A stretch of DNA of 64,000 nt, taken from Pseudomonas sp. PB106 (lineage in GTDB: Bacteria; Pseudomonadota; Gammaproteobacteria; Pseudomonadales; Pseudomonadaceae). The notes under the pieces were generated by a model. It did no database searches, was not told the origin of the DNA, and saw only the letters and a list, made by a program, of their open reading frames with translations. The stretch covers positions 1-64,000 of the forward strand of contig NZ_RWIM01000078.1 in the NCBI RefSeq assembly GCF_009764645.1, read 5' to 3'. Both the position numbers and the translations under genes were made by a program. Position 1 is the first letter of the stretch; each line of letters opens with the position of its first letter. Below are positions 8,960-17,620 of the stretch, one piece after another.

Positions 8960-9055
8960 CCCTGTGGGAGCTGGCTTGCCAGCGATAGCGATCGATCCAC
9001 TGGCAACAATGTTGGATGACACACCGCAATCGCTGGCAAGCCAGCTCCCACAGGG
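8960..9055. repeat. REP palindrome pair between catC and catA
   Basis: A 27-bp arm at 8960-8986 (beginning CCCTGTGGGAGCTGGC) is the exact reverse complement of 9029-9055, with a 42-bp spacer. The core GGCTTGCCAGCGAT is a common Pseudomonas REP. In mRNA it would form a very strong hairpin within the operon and could protect the upstream transcript or lower catA expression. Confidence 0.9.
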
Positions 9056-9112
9056 AAATTTGCCTGGATTCAAGAACTGCACCGACAAAACAACAAGATG
9101 AGGTAAGCCACC

Positions 9113-10030
9113 ATGACCGTGAAAATTGCCCACACCCCCGAGCTGCAAAAGTTCTTCAAAGAAGCCGCCGGTTTTGCCAATGACGACGGTAGTTCGCGCC
9201 TGAAGAACATCGTCCTGCGCATTTTGCAGGACACTGCGACCATCATCGAAGACCTCGACATCAGCGAAGACGAGTTCTGGAAAGCCGTCGATTATCTCAA
9301 TCGCCTGGGCGGTCGCTCAGAGGCCGGGTTACTGGTCGCCGGCCTTGGTATCGAACACTTTCTCGACCTGTTGCAAGACGCCAAGGATGCGCAGATCGGT
9401 TTGACCGGCGGCACGCCGCGCACCATCGAAGGCCCGCTGTATGTGGCCGGAGCCCCCCTGTGCGAAGGCGAATGCCGGATGGACGACGGCAGCGAGGAGG
9501 GCATCGCCACCGTGATGTTCCTCGAAGGCCAGGTGTTCGATCTTCACGGCCAACCGCTGCCAGGCGCCACCGTCGACCTGTGGCACGCCAACACCAAAGG
9601 CACTTACTCGTTCTTCGACCCGAGCCAGTCCGAGTACAACCTGCGCCGTCGCATCATCACCGACGCCGAAGGCCGCTACCGCGCGCGCAGCATCGTGCCA
9701 TCCGGTTACGGCTGCGATCCACAAGGCCCGACCCAGGAATGCCTGAACCTGCTCGGCCGCCATGGTCAACGCCCGGCTCACGTGCACTTTTTCATCAGTG
9801 CACCGGGGCATCGGCATCTGACAACGCAGATCAATCTGTCGGGCGACCAATATCTGTGGGACGACTTTGCTTATGCGACCCGTGAAGGGCTGGTGGGGGA
9901 AGTGCTGTTCCACGAGGAAGACGTCTCTGGGCGACATGCCGAACTGAAGTTCGACTTCCAGCTGCAACCGGCACCGGATGCCAGTGCCGAACAACGCAGC
10001 CAACGGCCACGTGCGTTGCAAGACGCTTGA
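9113..10030 (+). CDS. catA: Catechol 1,2-dioxygenase (intradiol)
   Basis: A 305-residue Fe(III) enzyme that opens catechol to cis,cis-muconate. The non-heme iron ligands align as Tyr165 (TYSFF), Tyr199 (GYGC), His223 and His225 (AHVHFF). The N-terminal helical dimerisation/lipid-binding region (1-100) is typical for CatA. GAGG precedes the ATG. Gene order catB-catC-catA places the first enzyme of the ortho pathway last in the operon. Confidence 0.95.
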   Translation: MTVKIAHTPELQKFFKEAAGFANDDGSSRLKNIVLRILQDTATIIEDLDISEDEFWKAVDYLNRLGGRSEAGLLVAGLGIEHFLDLLQDAKDAQIGLTGGTPRTIEGPLYVAGAPLCEGECRMDDGSEEGIATVMFLEGQVFDLHGQPLPGATVDLWHANTKGTYSFFDPSQSEYNLRRRIITDAEGRYRARSIVPSGYGCDPQGPTQECLNLLGRHGQRPAHVHFFISAPGHRHLTTQINLSGDQYLWDDFAYATREGLVGEVLFHEEDVSGRHAELKFDFQLQPAPDASAEQRSQRPRALQDA

Positions 10031-10123
10031 TACCGAATCGTCTGTGCCCCTGACCCTCTCTCTCGAGAGAGGACTGGGGTATGCCGGGGTAAGCGCCCCA
10101 GCAGGCTGCGTTCGCAGCGCATA

Positions 10124-10156
10124 CCTGTGGGAGTCTCGTTTGCCAGCGAAAGCGGC
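10124..10156. repeat. REP half-element
   Basis: CCTGTGGGAGTCTCGTTTGCCAGCG resembles one arm of the REP at 8960. It occupies the gap between catA and the convergent channel gene. The preceding bases also hold a short hairpin (CTCTCTCGAGAGAG, near 10061-10074). Confidence 0.6.
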
Positions 10157-10185
10157 ATTCCAGACACCAGAATCATTGAATAACG

Positions 10186-12564
10186 CTAAGCACTCGCCGG
10201 TTTCGCCAAGGCAATCCCCGCGGCTCCCAGCCGTTTGAGAATCTCGAACAACAGATCACTCTTGGTCACGCCGACAATCCTCGGGCTGGCGACGTAACCG
10301 GTCACCGTCAGGGTAATCCCGTCCGGCGACAACTTGCTGAAGCGCACGAACGGCGCCGGTTTTTCGAGGATGGTTTCGTTCTCGCGGTAGGTGTTGAGCA
10401 GCAGATCCTTTACCTCCTCAGGATCGATATCCAGCGGGAACATCAACTCCAGCGTCGCCACGCCCTGAGCGCTGCCACCCAGCGTGACGTTGCGCAAGTT
10501 CTGCGAGATCAGTTGCGAGTTGGGCACGATGACAATCGAACGGTCACTGAGCTGAATCTCCGTGGCGCGCACGTTGATCCGGCGGATGTCGCCTTCGACG
10601 CCGCTGATGCTGATCAAATCGCCAACCTTCACTGGCCGTTCGGTCAGCAGAATCAGACCTGAGACGAAGTTCTTCACGATCTCCTGCAAACCAAAACCAA
10701 TCCCCACCGACAGCGCACTGACGATCCACGCCAGATTGGTCCACTGCACGCCCAGCGACGACAGGGTCAGCAGAATCACAAACGCGTAACCGATATTGGA
10801 AAACAGCGTGCTCAGCGACGCACACATGCCCGGATCCATGTCGGTCTTGGGCAGGAACTCGTTGTCCAGCCAGCGGCGCAGCGCGCGGATCAACCAGATG
10901 CCGATCATCAACGCCAGCACCGCGTTGAGCAGGTGCGCCGGGACGATATTGAACTTACGCAACCCGGCGCCGCCGAGGATCGCCATGATGTTGCTCGCCA
11001 ATTGCCCGAGCGTGGTGCCAATGCCACCCACGAACAGCGCGATTACCGCCAGCAGCAACAGGGCCGCGCGGCTGAAACCGGAGAGCAATATCGAAATCTG
11101 ATCGAGGCGTCGATCACCGATGCCGAGCAACTGCTTGAGGGCCTTGCCGCTCGCATGCTTGGGCGAAAAGGCGTACTCGCAGCCGTCCTTGATCACCTGA
11201 ATCAGCAGGTAAAAACCCGTCAGCACGATGTACGCCCAGACCACTTCATAGGTGATGAAGCGGGCCAGCGACACGTAACCGGTGAGCAGCGCAATCGTCG
11301 AAACGAACATCGCAATAGTCGCGATGGTGTACATCACGCCGGCAAACGTACTGTTGGCTTGCGCGTCATTGGCGGCGACCAGGGCCTTGCGCACTTTGCC
11401 GACGCGCAACAGCAGTGTCACGACAATCACCATGACGGCAATCGACGTGACACCGCGCCCGGCGAGCACGATCTGGCTGCTCATGCCGGTGGCATTGCAC
11501 ACCTGCACCAACGTCACCAGCACCAGTAAAGTGCCGGACAGAATCCGCGGAAAGCGCTTCAGCGCTTGCGCCACCTGATCATGAATCGCCGGCAGCCGCC
11601 ACGACGGATGATCGATCGACAACAACGCCCGGCTAAGCCCGGTGATCAACACGCAAGCGTAGACAGCCTTTTCGAACTCCTCGGAAAACGTCGACAGCAC
11701 CGGCGTCAGCGGCGCGTGACGGGTTAGGGCGTAAAACAGCAAATGCAGGGCGAGGGCGGTGGTCGCGATCGTTGCGAGCGCCGAAGCGAATGCCAGCGCA
11801 CTGCGACGCAAACGTCCCTCGGGCACCCGATGGATGCAAATCCAGGTCAGCCCGCGCTCGGCCAGCCGCCGTCCGAATGTCCAGACCAGCAACGCCACCA
11901 CCAGCAGCACCACGGTGAAAAAATGTCGCCCCGGCGCCCACACCGTGGCCCAGGTTTGCTCCACTTGCTCGACGAAAAAACTGAAACGTTGACGATCATC
12001 CAGCGAAGGCCGAACCAGCGGTGCCCAGAAATGCGGGTCGAGCACACTGAGCGTGCCCAGTGTCAGCTCACTCTCCAGCAACGTGCGCCGAATGCCGGCG
12101 ATCTGCGTGATCAGATCCGCCGCGCTCTGCTTCAACGCCGCCAGACTCTTCAGCGTCCCATCAACCTTGTTCTTCTGCTCCGTCAGCGCTGCCCGCTGCG
12201 CGACGATATCCGCCTGCTCGGCGGCGATATCCGTATCCGGCGCCGCGCCCAACACACCCAGCTGCACGGTCAACTGCGCCTGCTGCGGCAACAACGCAGC
12301 CGATAACTTATCGACATCCAGAATGAACGCCTGCACTCGATCCTGCGGGCCTTCGAGCTGGTTGTAATTGTTCGCCGACGATATTTGTTGTTTGAGCCCG
12401 TCGAGGCGTTGTTGCAGGGCCTGAAGTTCGTTTTGCGAAATCACCGGGAGCGGCGCGGCAGCGCTCGCGACAGGCGCCGGCAGATCGGCTGCCCACAGTG
12501 ATGAACTGCCGCCAGTGAGGAGCAGGAATGCGATGAGAAACAACGACTTCAAGGTGTGGCGCAT
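10186..12564 (-). CDS. Large MscS-family mechanosensitive channel with N-terminal DUF3772-type domain
   Basis: A 792-residue inner-membrane protein. It has a signal peptide (cleaved after LWAA), a periplasmic helical/coiled-coil region (about 40-190, rich in Gln and Leu, DUF3772-like), around ten hydrophobic helices, and the MscS pore and beta domain near the C-terminus (GIGFGLQEIVKNFVSG, then VKVGDLISI and IVIVPNSQLIS). It probably opens under membrane tension to release solutes and protect against osmotic downshock. The size and domain order resemble KefA/MscK-like relatives more than short MscS. It is convergent with catA and codirectional with the phosphoesterase at 12637. Confidence 0.88.
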   Translation of the reverse strand: MRHTLKSLFLIAFLLLTGGSSSLWAADLPAPVASAAAPLPVISQNELQALQQRLDGLKQQISSANNYNQLEGPQDRVQAFILDVDKLSAALLPQQAQLTVQLGVLGAAPDTDIAAEQADIVAQRAALTEQKNKVDGTLKSLAALKQSAADLITQIAGIRRTLLESELTLGTLSVLDPHFWAPLVRPSLDDRQRFSFFVEQVEQTWATVWAPGRHFFTVVLLVVALLVWTFGRRLAERGLTWICIHRVPEGRLRRSALAFASALATIATTALALHLLFYALTRHAPLTPVLSTFSEEFEKAVYACVLITGLSRALLSIDHPSWRLPAIHDQVAQALKRFPRILSGTLLVLVTLVQVCNATGMSSQIVLAGRGVTSIAVMVIVVTLLLRVGKVRKALVAANDAQANSTFAGVMYTIATIAMFVSTIALLTGYVSLARFITYEVVWAYIVLTGFYLLIQVIKDGCEYAFSPKHASGKALKQLLGIGDRRLDQISILLSGFSRAALLLLAVIALFVGGIGTTLGQLASNIMAILGGAGLRKFNIVPAHLLNAVLALMIGIWLIRALRRWLDNEFLPKTDMDPGMCASLSTLFSNIGYAFVILLTLSSLGVQWTNLAWIVSALSVGIGFGLQEIVKNFVSGLILLTERPVKVGDLISISGVEGDIRRINVRATEIQLSDRSIVIVPNSQLISQNLRNVTLGGSAQGVATLELMFPLDIDPEEVKDLLLNTYRENETILEKPAPFVRFSKLSPDGITLTVTGYVASPRIVGVTKSDLLFEILKRLGAAGIALAKPASA

Positions 12565-12636
12565 GGCGCAGGCCGATTCTCAATGAACACACAGTCTATG
12601 AGGTTAGGTGATCGGGCCGGATGGGGCGAAAAAGTT

Positions 12637-13095
12637 TCAGGGCAGCAGGTGAATCAGCCGTGGTTCCAGCGCATCAGCGCCCACGTCGAGCAAGGCGAGG
12701 GTCACCGGAAGTTTGAAACGCCGGCGCCCGGCGCTGCCCGGGTTCAGGTAAAGCCGCTCGCCACGCCATTCGATCAAGGGTTTGTGGGAATGGCCGGAGA
12801 TGATCAGTCGGGTCTGGCTGTCGAGGAGGGCGGGGATGTCGGCGATGTCGTGGATCAGCAGGGTGGGCCAGCCGTTGAGGTCGAGGGTGAGGTGGTCGGG
12901 GAGATCCTTTGCCCAAGGCAGACCCAGATCATTGTTGCCGCGCACGGCGTGGACCGGGGCGATTTGCGCCAATTCGGTGAGGATTTCGGCGCTGCCGATG
13001 TCGCCGGCGTGGAGGATAAGGTCGACGCCTTGGATCGCGGTCAGCGCCTCGGGGCGGAGGAGGCCGTGGGTGTCGGAGATGATGGCGGTTTTCAT
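12637..13095 (-). CDS. YfcE-type metallophosphoesterase
   Basis: A 152-residue calcineurin-like phosphodiesterase. All metal-ligand motifs are present: ISDTHG (Asp8, His10), HAGDIG, RGNND and SGHSH. Small YfcE/MJ0936-type enzymes hydrolyse phosphodiesters in vitro; the natural substrate is not established for most. It lies 72 bp upstream of the channel gene on the same strand. Confidence 0.88.
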   Translation of the reverse strand: MKTAIISDTHGLLRPEALTAIQGVDLILHAGDIGSAEILTELAQIAPVHAVRGNNDLGLPWAKDLPDHLTLDLNGWPTLLIHDIADIPALLDSQTRLIISGHSHKPLIEWRGERLYLNPGSAGRRRFKLPVTLALLDVGADALEPRLIHLLP

Positions 13096-13220
13096 GGGGG
13101 AGAGATTAGCAGGGTTGTTCTGGATGGCTGTATTCGCCCCGTGGGCATCAACCTTGGTGAGAGGCGCCGTCGGTATACTGTTCGCTCAGAAACCTCCGAT
13201 GACCTACCAAGGAACCTGCA

Positions 13221-13574
13221 ATGCCTGCCGGAAAACGTGAACTGGCGCGACTGGAACGCCTGCTGATCACCACACTGACCGAAGCGTGCGAAACCGCAAA
13301 AAGTGAAATCCAAGGCTTTACCTGGCTCACCCACACGGGTGACCTGAACGCAGTGGCTGAAACCCTGAAAATAACCTGGGTGTTCGAAACCCTGGCCGAC
13401 AGAAAGCTCGCACAGCTTGAGGCGAAAGCGCGAATCCTTGAGCTGACGGCCACCGCGCTGAATGAAGCCGGTATCGAGCTTAAACTGACCGATCACAATG
13501 TCCGCTTCGACTCTGAGCAGGAGTGCCAGAGCAGCCATGCTGGCGATTGGCAGAAGCGTTTGGCCAAGGGCTAG
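13221..13574 (+). CDS. Conserved hypothetical protein, 117 residues
   Basis: Soluble, helix-rich and charged, with no signal peptide or membrane segment. AAGGA stands before the ATG at 13221. The pattern VAETLKITWVFETLADRKLAQL suggests a compact helical fold. It resembles a small family seen in Pseudomonas genomes, but I know of no assigned function. It is divergent from the phosphoesterase. Confidence 0.7.
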   Translation: MPAGKRELARLERLLITTLTEACETAKSEIQGFTWLTHTGDLNAVAETLKITWVFETLADRKLAQLEAKARILELTATALNEAGIELKLTDHNVRFDSEQECQSSHAGDWQKRLAKG

Positions 13575-13740
13575 GTGTGGGCATTCGGCGGAAAAATGCT
13601 CGAAGTGCGTCATTCTTCCAAGAAGTCAAAACGCAGCAAAACAATTTGAACCGCTCTTGGGCACGCTCACCTAATGATTAGCCCATGGATAATTCCACAG
13701 GCGATCTGCCAATACCGGCATGCTCCGAGAGGTGGTCAAC

Positions 13741-13995
13741 GTGGCTAAAGACGATAAGAAAAGCAAAGGTGAAGCTTCCAAAGCCAGTAAGGAACTGAAA
13801 GACAAGAAGTCATCACCGACGAAGAAGGCTGCGGCCGCTTCGACTCTTTCGAAATCCTCCGATAAGGACAAGAAAGACAAGAAAAAAGATGCCGAACCGA
13901 AGAAGTCTGCCAAGAAGGCTGATAGCAAACCTGAAAAGGCCAAGAAGTCAGACAAATCAGAGAAAGCAGAAAAACCGGCGAAAAAGAAAAAGTAA
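13741..13995 (+). CDS. Lysine/alanine-rich low-complexity basic protein
   Basis: An 84-residue protein composed almost entirely of Lys, Ala, Ser, Asp, Glu and Pro (blocks such as KKPKS-type and SDKDKKDKKK). It has the composition of histone-H1-like or AlgP-type DNA-binding tails and is expected to be disordered. The start is taken as GTG at 13741 because GAGAGG precedes it; an ATG at 13720 would add seven unrelated residues. A hairpin follows at 14007-14028. DNA or RNA binding is only inferred from composition. Confidence 0.6.
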   Translation: MAKDDKKSKGEASKASKELKDKKSSPTKKAAAASTLSKSSDKDKKDKKKDAEPKKSAKKADSKPEKAKKSDKSEKAEKPAKKKK

Positions 13996-14006
13996 CTTCG
14001 CTGTCG

Positions 14007-14028
14007 GCCAGGGCATTTACGCCCTGGC
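14007..14028 (+). terminator. Hairpin after the Lys-rich gene
   Basis: GCCAGGGC (14007-14014) pairs with GCCCTGGC (14021-14028), 6-nt loop, followed by a weakly T-rich stretch. It lies between two convergent genes and could serve both. Confidence 0.55.
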
Positions 14029-14046
14029 TACTTCTGGCCGTTGAAA

Positions 14047-14607
14047 TCAATTCGGCATCAGCACCGTATCGATAACATGAATCACGCCGTTGGATTGCAT
14101 GACGTCAGCGATGGTAATGGCTGCCTTACCTCCTTTGGCATCCACCAGCCACAGCTTGCCCTCGTTCAGCATGATGGTCAGTGATTCCCCCTGGACGGTT
14201 TTCAGCATAACTTTGCCGTCGTGCATTTTGGCGTCAGCCATCAACTGCTTGGCGGTATGAGTTCCCGGCACGACGTGGTAAGTCAGGATCTTTGTCAGGT
14301 CAGCCTTGTGTTCCGGTTTGACCAACGTGTCGACAGTCCCGGCGGGCAGTTTGGCGAAGGCCTCATTGGTGGGGGCGAAGACGGTAAACGGTCCTTTACC
14401 GTTGAGGGTATCGACAAGCCCGGCAGCCTTTACCGCAGCGACGAGCGTCGTGTGATCCTTGGAATTGACTGCGTTCTCGACGATGGTTTTCGTCGGATAC
14501 ATAGCGGCGCCACCGACCATCACGTTATCGGCGGCGAAACCGAGTCCAGCGCCAAGGCTCAGCATTGTCAGGCAGGTAATCGCGATGCGTTTGAAGAAAG
14601 TGTGCAT
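14047..14607 (-). CDS. Exported fasciclin (FAS1) domain protein
   Basis: A 186-residue protein with a signal peptide (about 1-25, ending GLGFA) and one FAS1 domain (about 40-185). The conserved FTVFAPTNEAFAKLP and the C-terminal NGVIHVIDTVLMP boxes are both present. FAS1 domains mediate adhesion or ligand binding outside the cell or in the periplasm. The start at 14607 is set by AGGAGA and by the signal peptide; the reading frame is open further upstream but there it encodes no plausible leader. Confidence 0.9.
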   Translation of the reverse strand: MHTFFKRIAITCLTMLSLGAGLGFAADNVMVGGAAMYPTKTIVENAVNSKDHTTLVAAVKAAGLVDTLNGKGPFTVFAPTNEAFAKLPAGTVDTLVKPEHKADLTKILTYHVVPGTHTAKQLMADAKMHDGKVMLKTVQGESLTIMLNEGKLWLVDAKGGKAAITIADVMQSNGVIHVIDTVLMPN

Positions 14608-14741
14608 GGTGTGTCTCCTGGATTCTTCGACCCTTCGAGTGAGGGTATTGAATTTACGGAGCGGAGGCGGGAATGGATGCAGGTTTGGGGAAATGTTTTT
14701 AGGGGAGCGCCGTTTTTGGGCCGAAGCGGGCGTTTGTGGAC

Positions 14742-14770
14742 GGCAGCTTTCGGCCAAAAGCGGCCACTCG
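14742..14770. repeat. Dispersed GGCAGC-N-GGCC-N-AGCGG repeat, copy 1
   Basis: Contains CAGCTTTCGGCCAAAAGCGG. It is a member of the degenerate intergenic repeat described in the findings and lies upstream of the fasciclin gene. Confidence 0.6.
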
Positions 14771-14808
14771 TAACCGGCAGTTTCCGCAGTGAATCAGGCA
14801 ACCGTCGA

Positions 14809-15348
14809 TCAATCTCGCGGAGTCTGGCCAGTCGAGTTTCCAATGCTCGCGAGAAAAATGCGGGTATCCCGATTAGAGCGCAGACAAACGACACGGCAAG
14901 CTGAAGGCGCTGTTGCAACAAGTTGCTGCATCTTTGCTCGCGCTGATTTTTTCGTCCGCCACATGAATCTAAAAAACTCTGGCAGGTTCATCAGCAGTTC
15001 GGGGCAGTTCTCCGGCAAGTCAGGCCGCGACTGGCCGCGTTGGAGCAGCGTCCTACGCAGTACGCGCAAGAATCTAAGCGTCGCCGAACGATCAATCCAT
15101 ATCAAAAGATCTGCACGGGCCAGCCGATTGTCCCAAGTGGCTGAATGGCCACCTTCGAATATCCAACAATCTCGGGCTTCTACATCGAGACAAAGCTGTG
15201 TCTTCTCGTCCCGACTTCGTTCGATCCACCCTGGCTGCCAGTGAATAGTATCGATATGAACGACCGGCAAACCCGTGCGCCGACCAAGCTCACGCGCCAA
15301 AGTGCTTTTGCCTGACCCAGGTTGACCAACAATCATCACCCGTTGCAT
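14809..15348 (-). CDS. P-loop adenylate-kinase-like ATPase (FlaR/DNA topology-modulation type)
   Basis: A 179-residue soluble NTPase. The Walker A motif GQPGSGKST is at 8-16, the HIDTIHWQPGW segment at about 30-40 is typical for this subgroup, and ADLLIWID is the Walker B-like strand. Such small kinases are usually annotated as adenylate-kinase-like or topology-modulation proteins; the true phosphate acceptor is unknown. It stands alone between copies of the dispersed repeat. Confidence 0.8.
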   Translation of the reverse strand: MQRVMIVGQPGSGKSTLARELGRRTGLPVVHIDTIHWQPGWIERSRDEKTQLCLDVEARDCWIFEGGHSATWDNRLARADLLIWIDRSATLRFLRVLRRTLLQRGQSRPDLPENCPELLMNLPEFFRFMWRTKKSARAKMQQLVATAPSACRVVCLRSNRDTRIFLASIGNSTGQTPRD

Positions 15349-15436
15349 CGAAGCTCCTTCTCGCTATGCAAGCTGATTTTTGGGGGTGGCGATTTTAGGT
15401 CAATGCCTATCTCGGTCAACAACAAGCGGTCAGCGT

Positions 15437-15465
15437 GACAGGCAGCTTTAGGCCGATTACTGCCT
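15437..15465. repeat. Dispersed repeat, copy 2
   Basis: GACAGGCAGCTTTAGGCCGATTACTGCC variant, located in the 186-bp gap between the kinase start and the isochorismatase-fold gene. The rest of that gap shows nothing else. Confidence 0.55.
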
Positions 15466-15534
15466 AATGTGGGGGCTGCAGCCACCCAAAGCGGACGGAT
15501 CGACCCAGAACTTGAGTCGATCTATCAATGTCGG

Positions 15535-16053
15535 CTAGAAATGCCAGTCCTCAGCGTGAACGAGACGGCAGAATGGGCCCGCCAGGGTTGCATTATGATG
15601 AGCGATGATATTTTCAGCCTTCAAAGCGGGAGTGTCGGTGCAGGTATGACCATCGGCGATCAGTACTGCATCGAATCCAAGGTCCCGTGCGGCGCGGCAG
15701 GTGCTATCGACACAATACTGGGTCTTCATCCCGGCAATAACCACGCCCTGAGAACCACAAGCCTTAAGTCGATCGGCTAGGTCAGTCATGGCAAAAGCGT
15801 TAGGCCGGCTTTTTTTGAAAATCACTTCGTCGCCCTGCAGCAACAGTTCCTCTACCAGTTGCGTCAACGGGCTTCCTGGTTCGATAGGCGAGCCGGGCGG
15901 CCCTTCGTGGCGAGCAAGAAAAATTGGCGCGCCGGCCATACGGGCTTTAATCAATAGATTATTCAACGTATTCAGCAGCGCCTCACCAGCCCACGGTTTA
16001 TCCGGGCCATGAAACAATCCAACCTGCATATCAAGAATCAACAGTGCATGCAT
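15535..16053 (-). CDS. Isochorismatase-fold cysteine hydrolase
   Basis: A 172-residue enzyme of the isochorismatase/nicotinamidase superfamily. The catalytic triad is visible: Asp8 (LILDMQ), Lys81 (FKKSR) and Cys114 (TQYCVDSTCR), with the usual cis-peptide segment just before the cysteine. These enzymes hydrolyse amide or vinyl-ether bonds in small metabolites; the substrate here cannot be named. Monocistronic. Confidence 0.88.
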   Translation of the reverse strand: MHALLILDMQVGLFHGPDKPWAGEALLNTLNNLLIKARMAGAPIFLARHEGPPGSPIEPGSPLTQLVEELLLQGDEVIFKKSRPNAFAMTDLADRLKACGSQGVVIAGMKTQYCVDSTCRAARDLGFDAVLIADGHTCTDTPALKAENIIAHHNATLAGPFCRLVHAEDWHF

Positions 16054-16465
16054 AGTGCTTTTCCTTGCATTTGGACCAGCGACACAAGGGCAAAAGAAAA
16101 GGCCCTATCCATCACTGGCGGGCCTTTGAAGTTCGTGCGTTATTGGCTCACGACACCTCTCACGACCCGCCTCGGGCGGTCGTGGTAGTGGTGGTCGAGG
16201 CAATCTGTAGCTGATGCATAAGTGGACAGTACCCGCGTGGTACTGGGTTGGCAAGTGGACGAGATCTACGCGATGGCTACTTCTTGTGTTGCTCGTTGAC
16301 GTCCGCTTTTGGTTGAAAACTGAGACCAAGACTGACCGGTTTTGGCCGAAGGCTGCTGCTCGCGAACGACTACTTTCGGCCAAAAGCGGACGATCAATTA
16401 GTAGTTGTAACAAAGAGTTGTCCGCCATTTAATGAGTGATCGAACACCAGGTTGATGAAACGAAA
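16054..16465. other. Gene-free 412-bp interval with two hairpins and a repeat
   Basis: Contains AAAGGCCC...GGGCCTTT near 16098-16127, CACGACC...GGTCGTG near 16161-16184, and dispersed-repeat copy 3. No supported gene; short open frames here have no start context. Confidence 0.5.
16335..16392. repeat. Dispersed repeat, copy 3 (inverted pair)
   Basis: Two opposed cores, ACCGGTTTTGGCCGAAGGC and CTTTCGGCCAAAAGCGG, form an imperfect palindrome of about 58 bp; the largest copy in the window. Confidence 0.65.
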
Positions 16466-16867
16466 ATGAGTAAATTGGGTTGCACATGTGGCCATGTGAT
16501 TACCGATCAGACCGACGGCTTGCCCTATAAGGCGAGCCTGCTTCGCGACGAGGTAGAAAATGAATTTTGGGAAGAGGTGCACCGTGAACTCAAACCTCTG
16601 GTAGAGGCGGCGGAGTCCGGAGACAAGGCTGCGATCGCAGATGCATTTGGCGAGTTTTCACCCTGGTTCAGCGCTGCTGACAAGCTGCAAGACCGGATAT
16701 CCAGCCTCTACATTCGCCGAATGTCGAGTGCCTACGAGTGCCAGAACTGTGGACGCCTTTGGGTGCAAAAAGATGACAGTGAAAGATTTGTTTCCTATGT
16801 CCCTGAGGAAGGCGCATATGGCGCAATCCTGGCAGTAGCATCAGGAGGATCTGAAAATCTGAATTAA
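16466..16867 (+). CDS. Small protein with paired cysteine motifs (zinc-ribbon-like), unknown
   Basis: A 133-residue cytosolic protein with a CTCGH motif at residues 6-10 and CQNCG at about 91-95, a likely four-cysteine zinc site that joins the N-terminus to the C-terminal third. The segment between them is helical and acidic. The start at 16466 is preferred over an ATG at 16436 because the conserved-looking MSKLGCTCGH start follows it directly. I do not recognise a named family. Confidence 0.65.
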   Translation: MSKLGCTCGHVITDQTDGLPYKASLLRDEVENEFWEEVHRELKPLVEAAESGDKAAIADAFGEFSPWFSAADKLQDRISSLYIRRMSSAYECQNCGRLWVQKDDSERFVSYVPEEGAYGAILAVASGGSENLN

Positions 16868-16901
16868 GCGTTCGCGATGGGTCGGAAGCGGAGATTGCAA
16901 T

Positions 16902-16927
16902 CGGCAGCAGACGGCCAGAAGCAGACG
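16902..16927. repeat. Dispersed repeat, copy 4
   Basis: CGGCAGCAGACGGCCAGAAG-type degenerate copy just after the zinc-ribbon gene. The remainder of 16868-17117 shows nothing else. Confidence 0.45.
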
Positions 16928-17117
16928 TTGCCTCGGGCTGGTTTCAATCGAGAAGTCTTGTGAACTTTTTACTAACGGCGTTCAGTCCTCGTCTTTAGAA
17001 AATGTCTGTCTTTTCGCCACGATCCGATTTCAAAGTCTTTGTTGTATTCCGCGCGGTAGACCTGATCAATGCGGATCGTTGAAGCATTTCAATCCATACG
17101 ACCTTGGCATTCACTCC

Positions 17118-17522
17118 ATGAAATCATGCCTTTTTATGTTACTGACCGTATCGATTTCCCACGCATGGGGCGCCGCTATTGAGCAGAAGGCATGTGATGT
17201 CGCCGGCAACGGTATTTTGCAGGTCACGCAATGCATGGAGCACCTCGCCGTTCAAAAGCGTGCTGCCGTCGAGCATCTGTACGCGGATTCTTTGGCAAAA
17301 GCTCCTGAAAACTCGGATGACGTACGCGCCACTCGGCAGCAGTTCGAGCAAGAACATGCCTCATGGAGAACGTATGTTTACGAGCATTGCAGTTTCTATG
17401 GCGGGGTATCAGAAGGAGCCAGCGCCTGGATAAGTCTTGCTGCATTGCGTTGCGAGCTTAATGAGTTAGATGCTCGCAGCTCTTTTTTGCAAAACATCCC
17501 GTGGAATCCAGAGCGTTATTAA
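17118..17522 (+). CDS. Exported DUF1311/LprI-like protein
   Basis: A 134-residue secreted protein with a signal peptide (about 1-20, ending SHAWGA) and a helical domain with Cys residues in the DUF1311 pattern: Cys near the start, the FEQEHASWRTYVYEHC segment, and a late LAALRCELNELDARSSFLQ helix. LprI-type members have been linked to lysozyme inhibition, but most DUF1311 proteins are uncharacterised. The ATG at 17118 is chosen because the signal peptide begins there. Confidence 0.7.
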   Translation: MKSCLFMLLTVSISHAWGAAIEQKACDVAGNGILQVTQCMEHLAVQKRAAVEHLYADSLAKAPENSDDVRATRQQFEQEHASWRTYVYEHCSFYGGVSEGASAWISLAALRCELNELDARSSFLQNIPWNPERY

Positions 17523-17588
17523 TCGTATTGGCGATCTAGGCTCAGCAATATTGGTGGCAGCCTGTATTGCTAAACCAGGCTCAAACCA

Positions 17589-17620
17589 GCGTCTGCTTCT
17601 GGCCGAAAGCTGCCATTCGC
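17589..17620. repeat. Dispersed repeat, copy 5
   Basis: GCGTCTGCTTCTGGCCGAAAGCTGCC, located between the DUF1311 gene and the nucleotidyltransferase gene and oriented opposite to copy 1. Confidence 0.55.

Noticed and set aside
9029..9055. Attachment site or transposon end between catC and catA
   Set aside because: The arms match a common Pseudomonas REP core; no transposase, target duplication or cargo gene is present.
16081..16200. Small RNA gene in the 16.1 kb hairpin cluster
   Set aside because: Two short hairpins occur but no promoter or T-rich end frames them; the evidence is too weak for a call.
14742..17620. The repeat copies as a CRISPR array
   Set aside because: Copies are degenerate, irregularly spaced by hundreds of bases, in both orientations and without cas genes.
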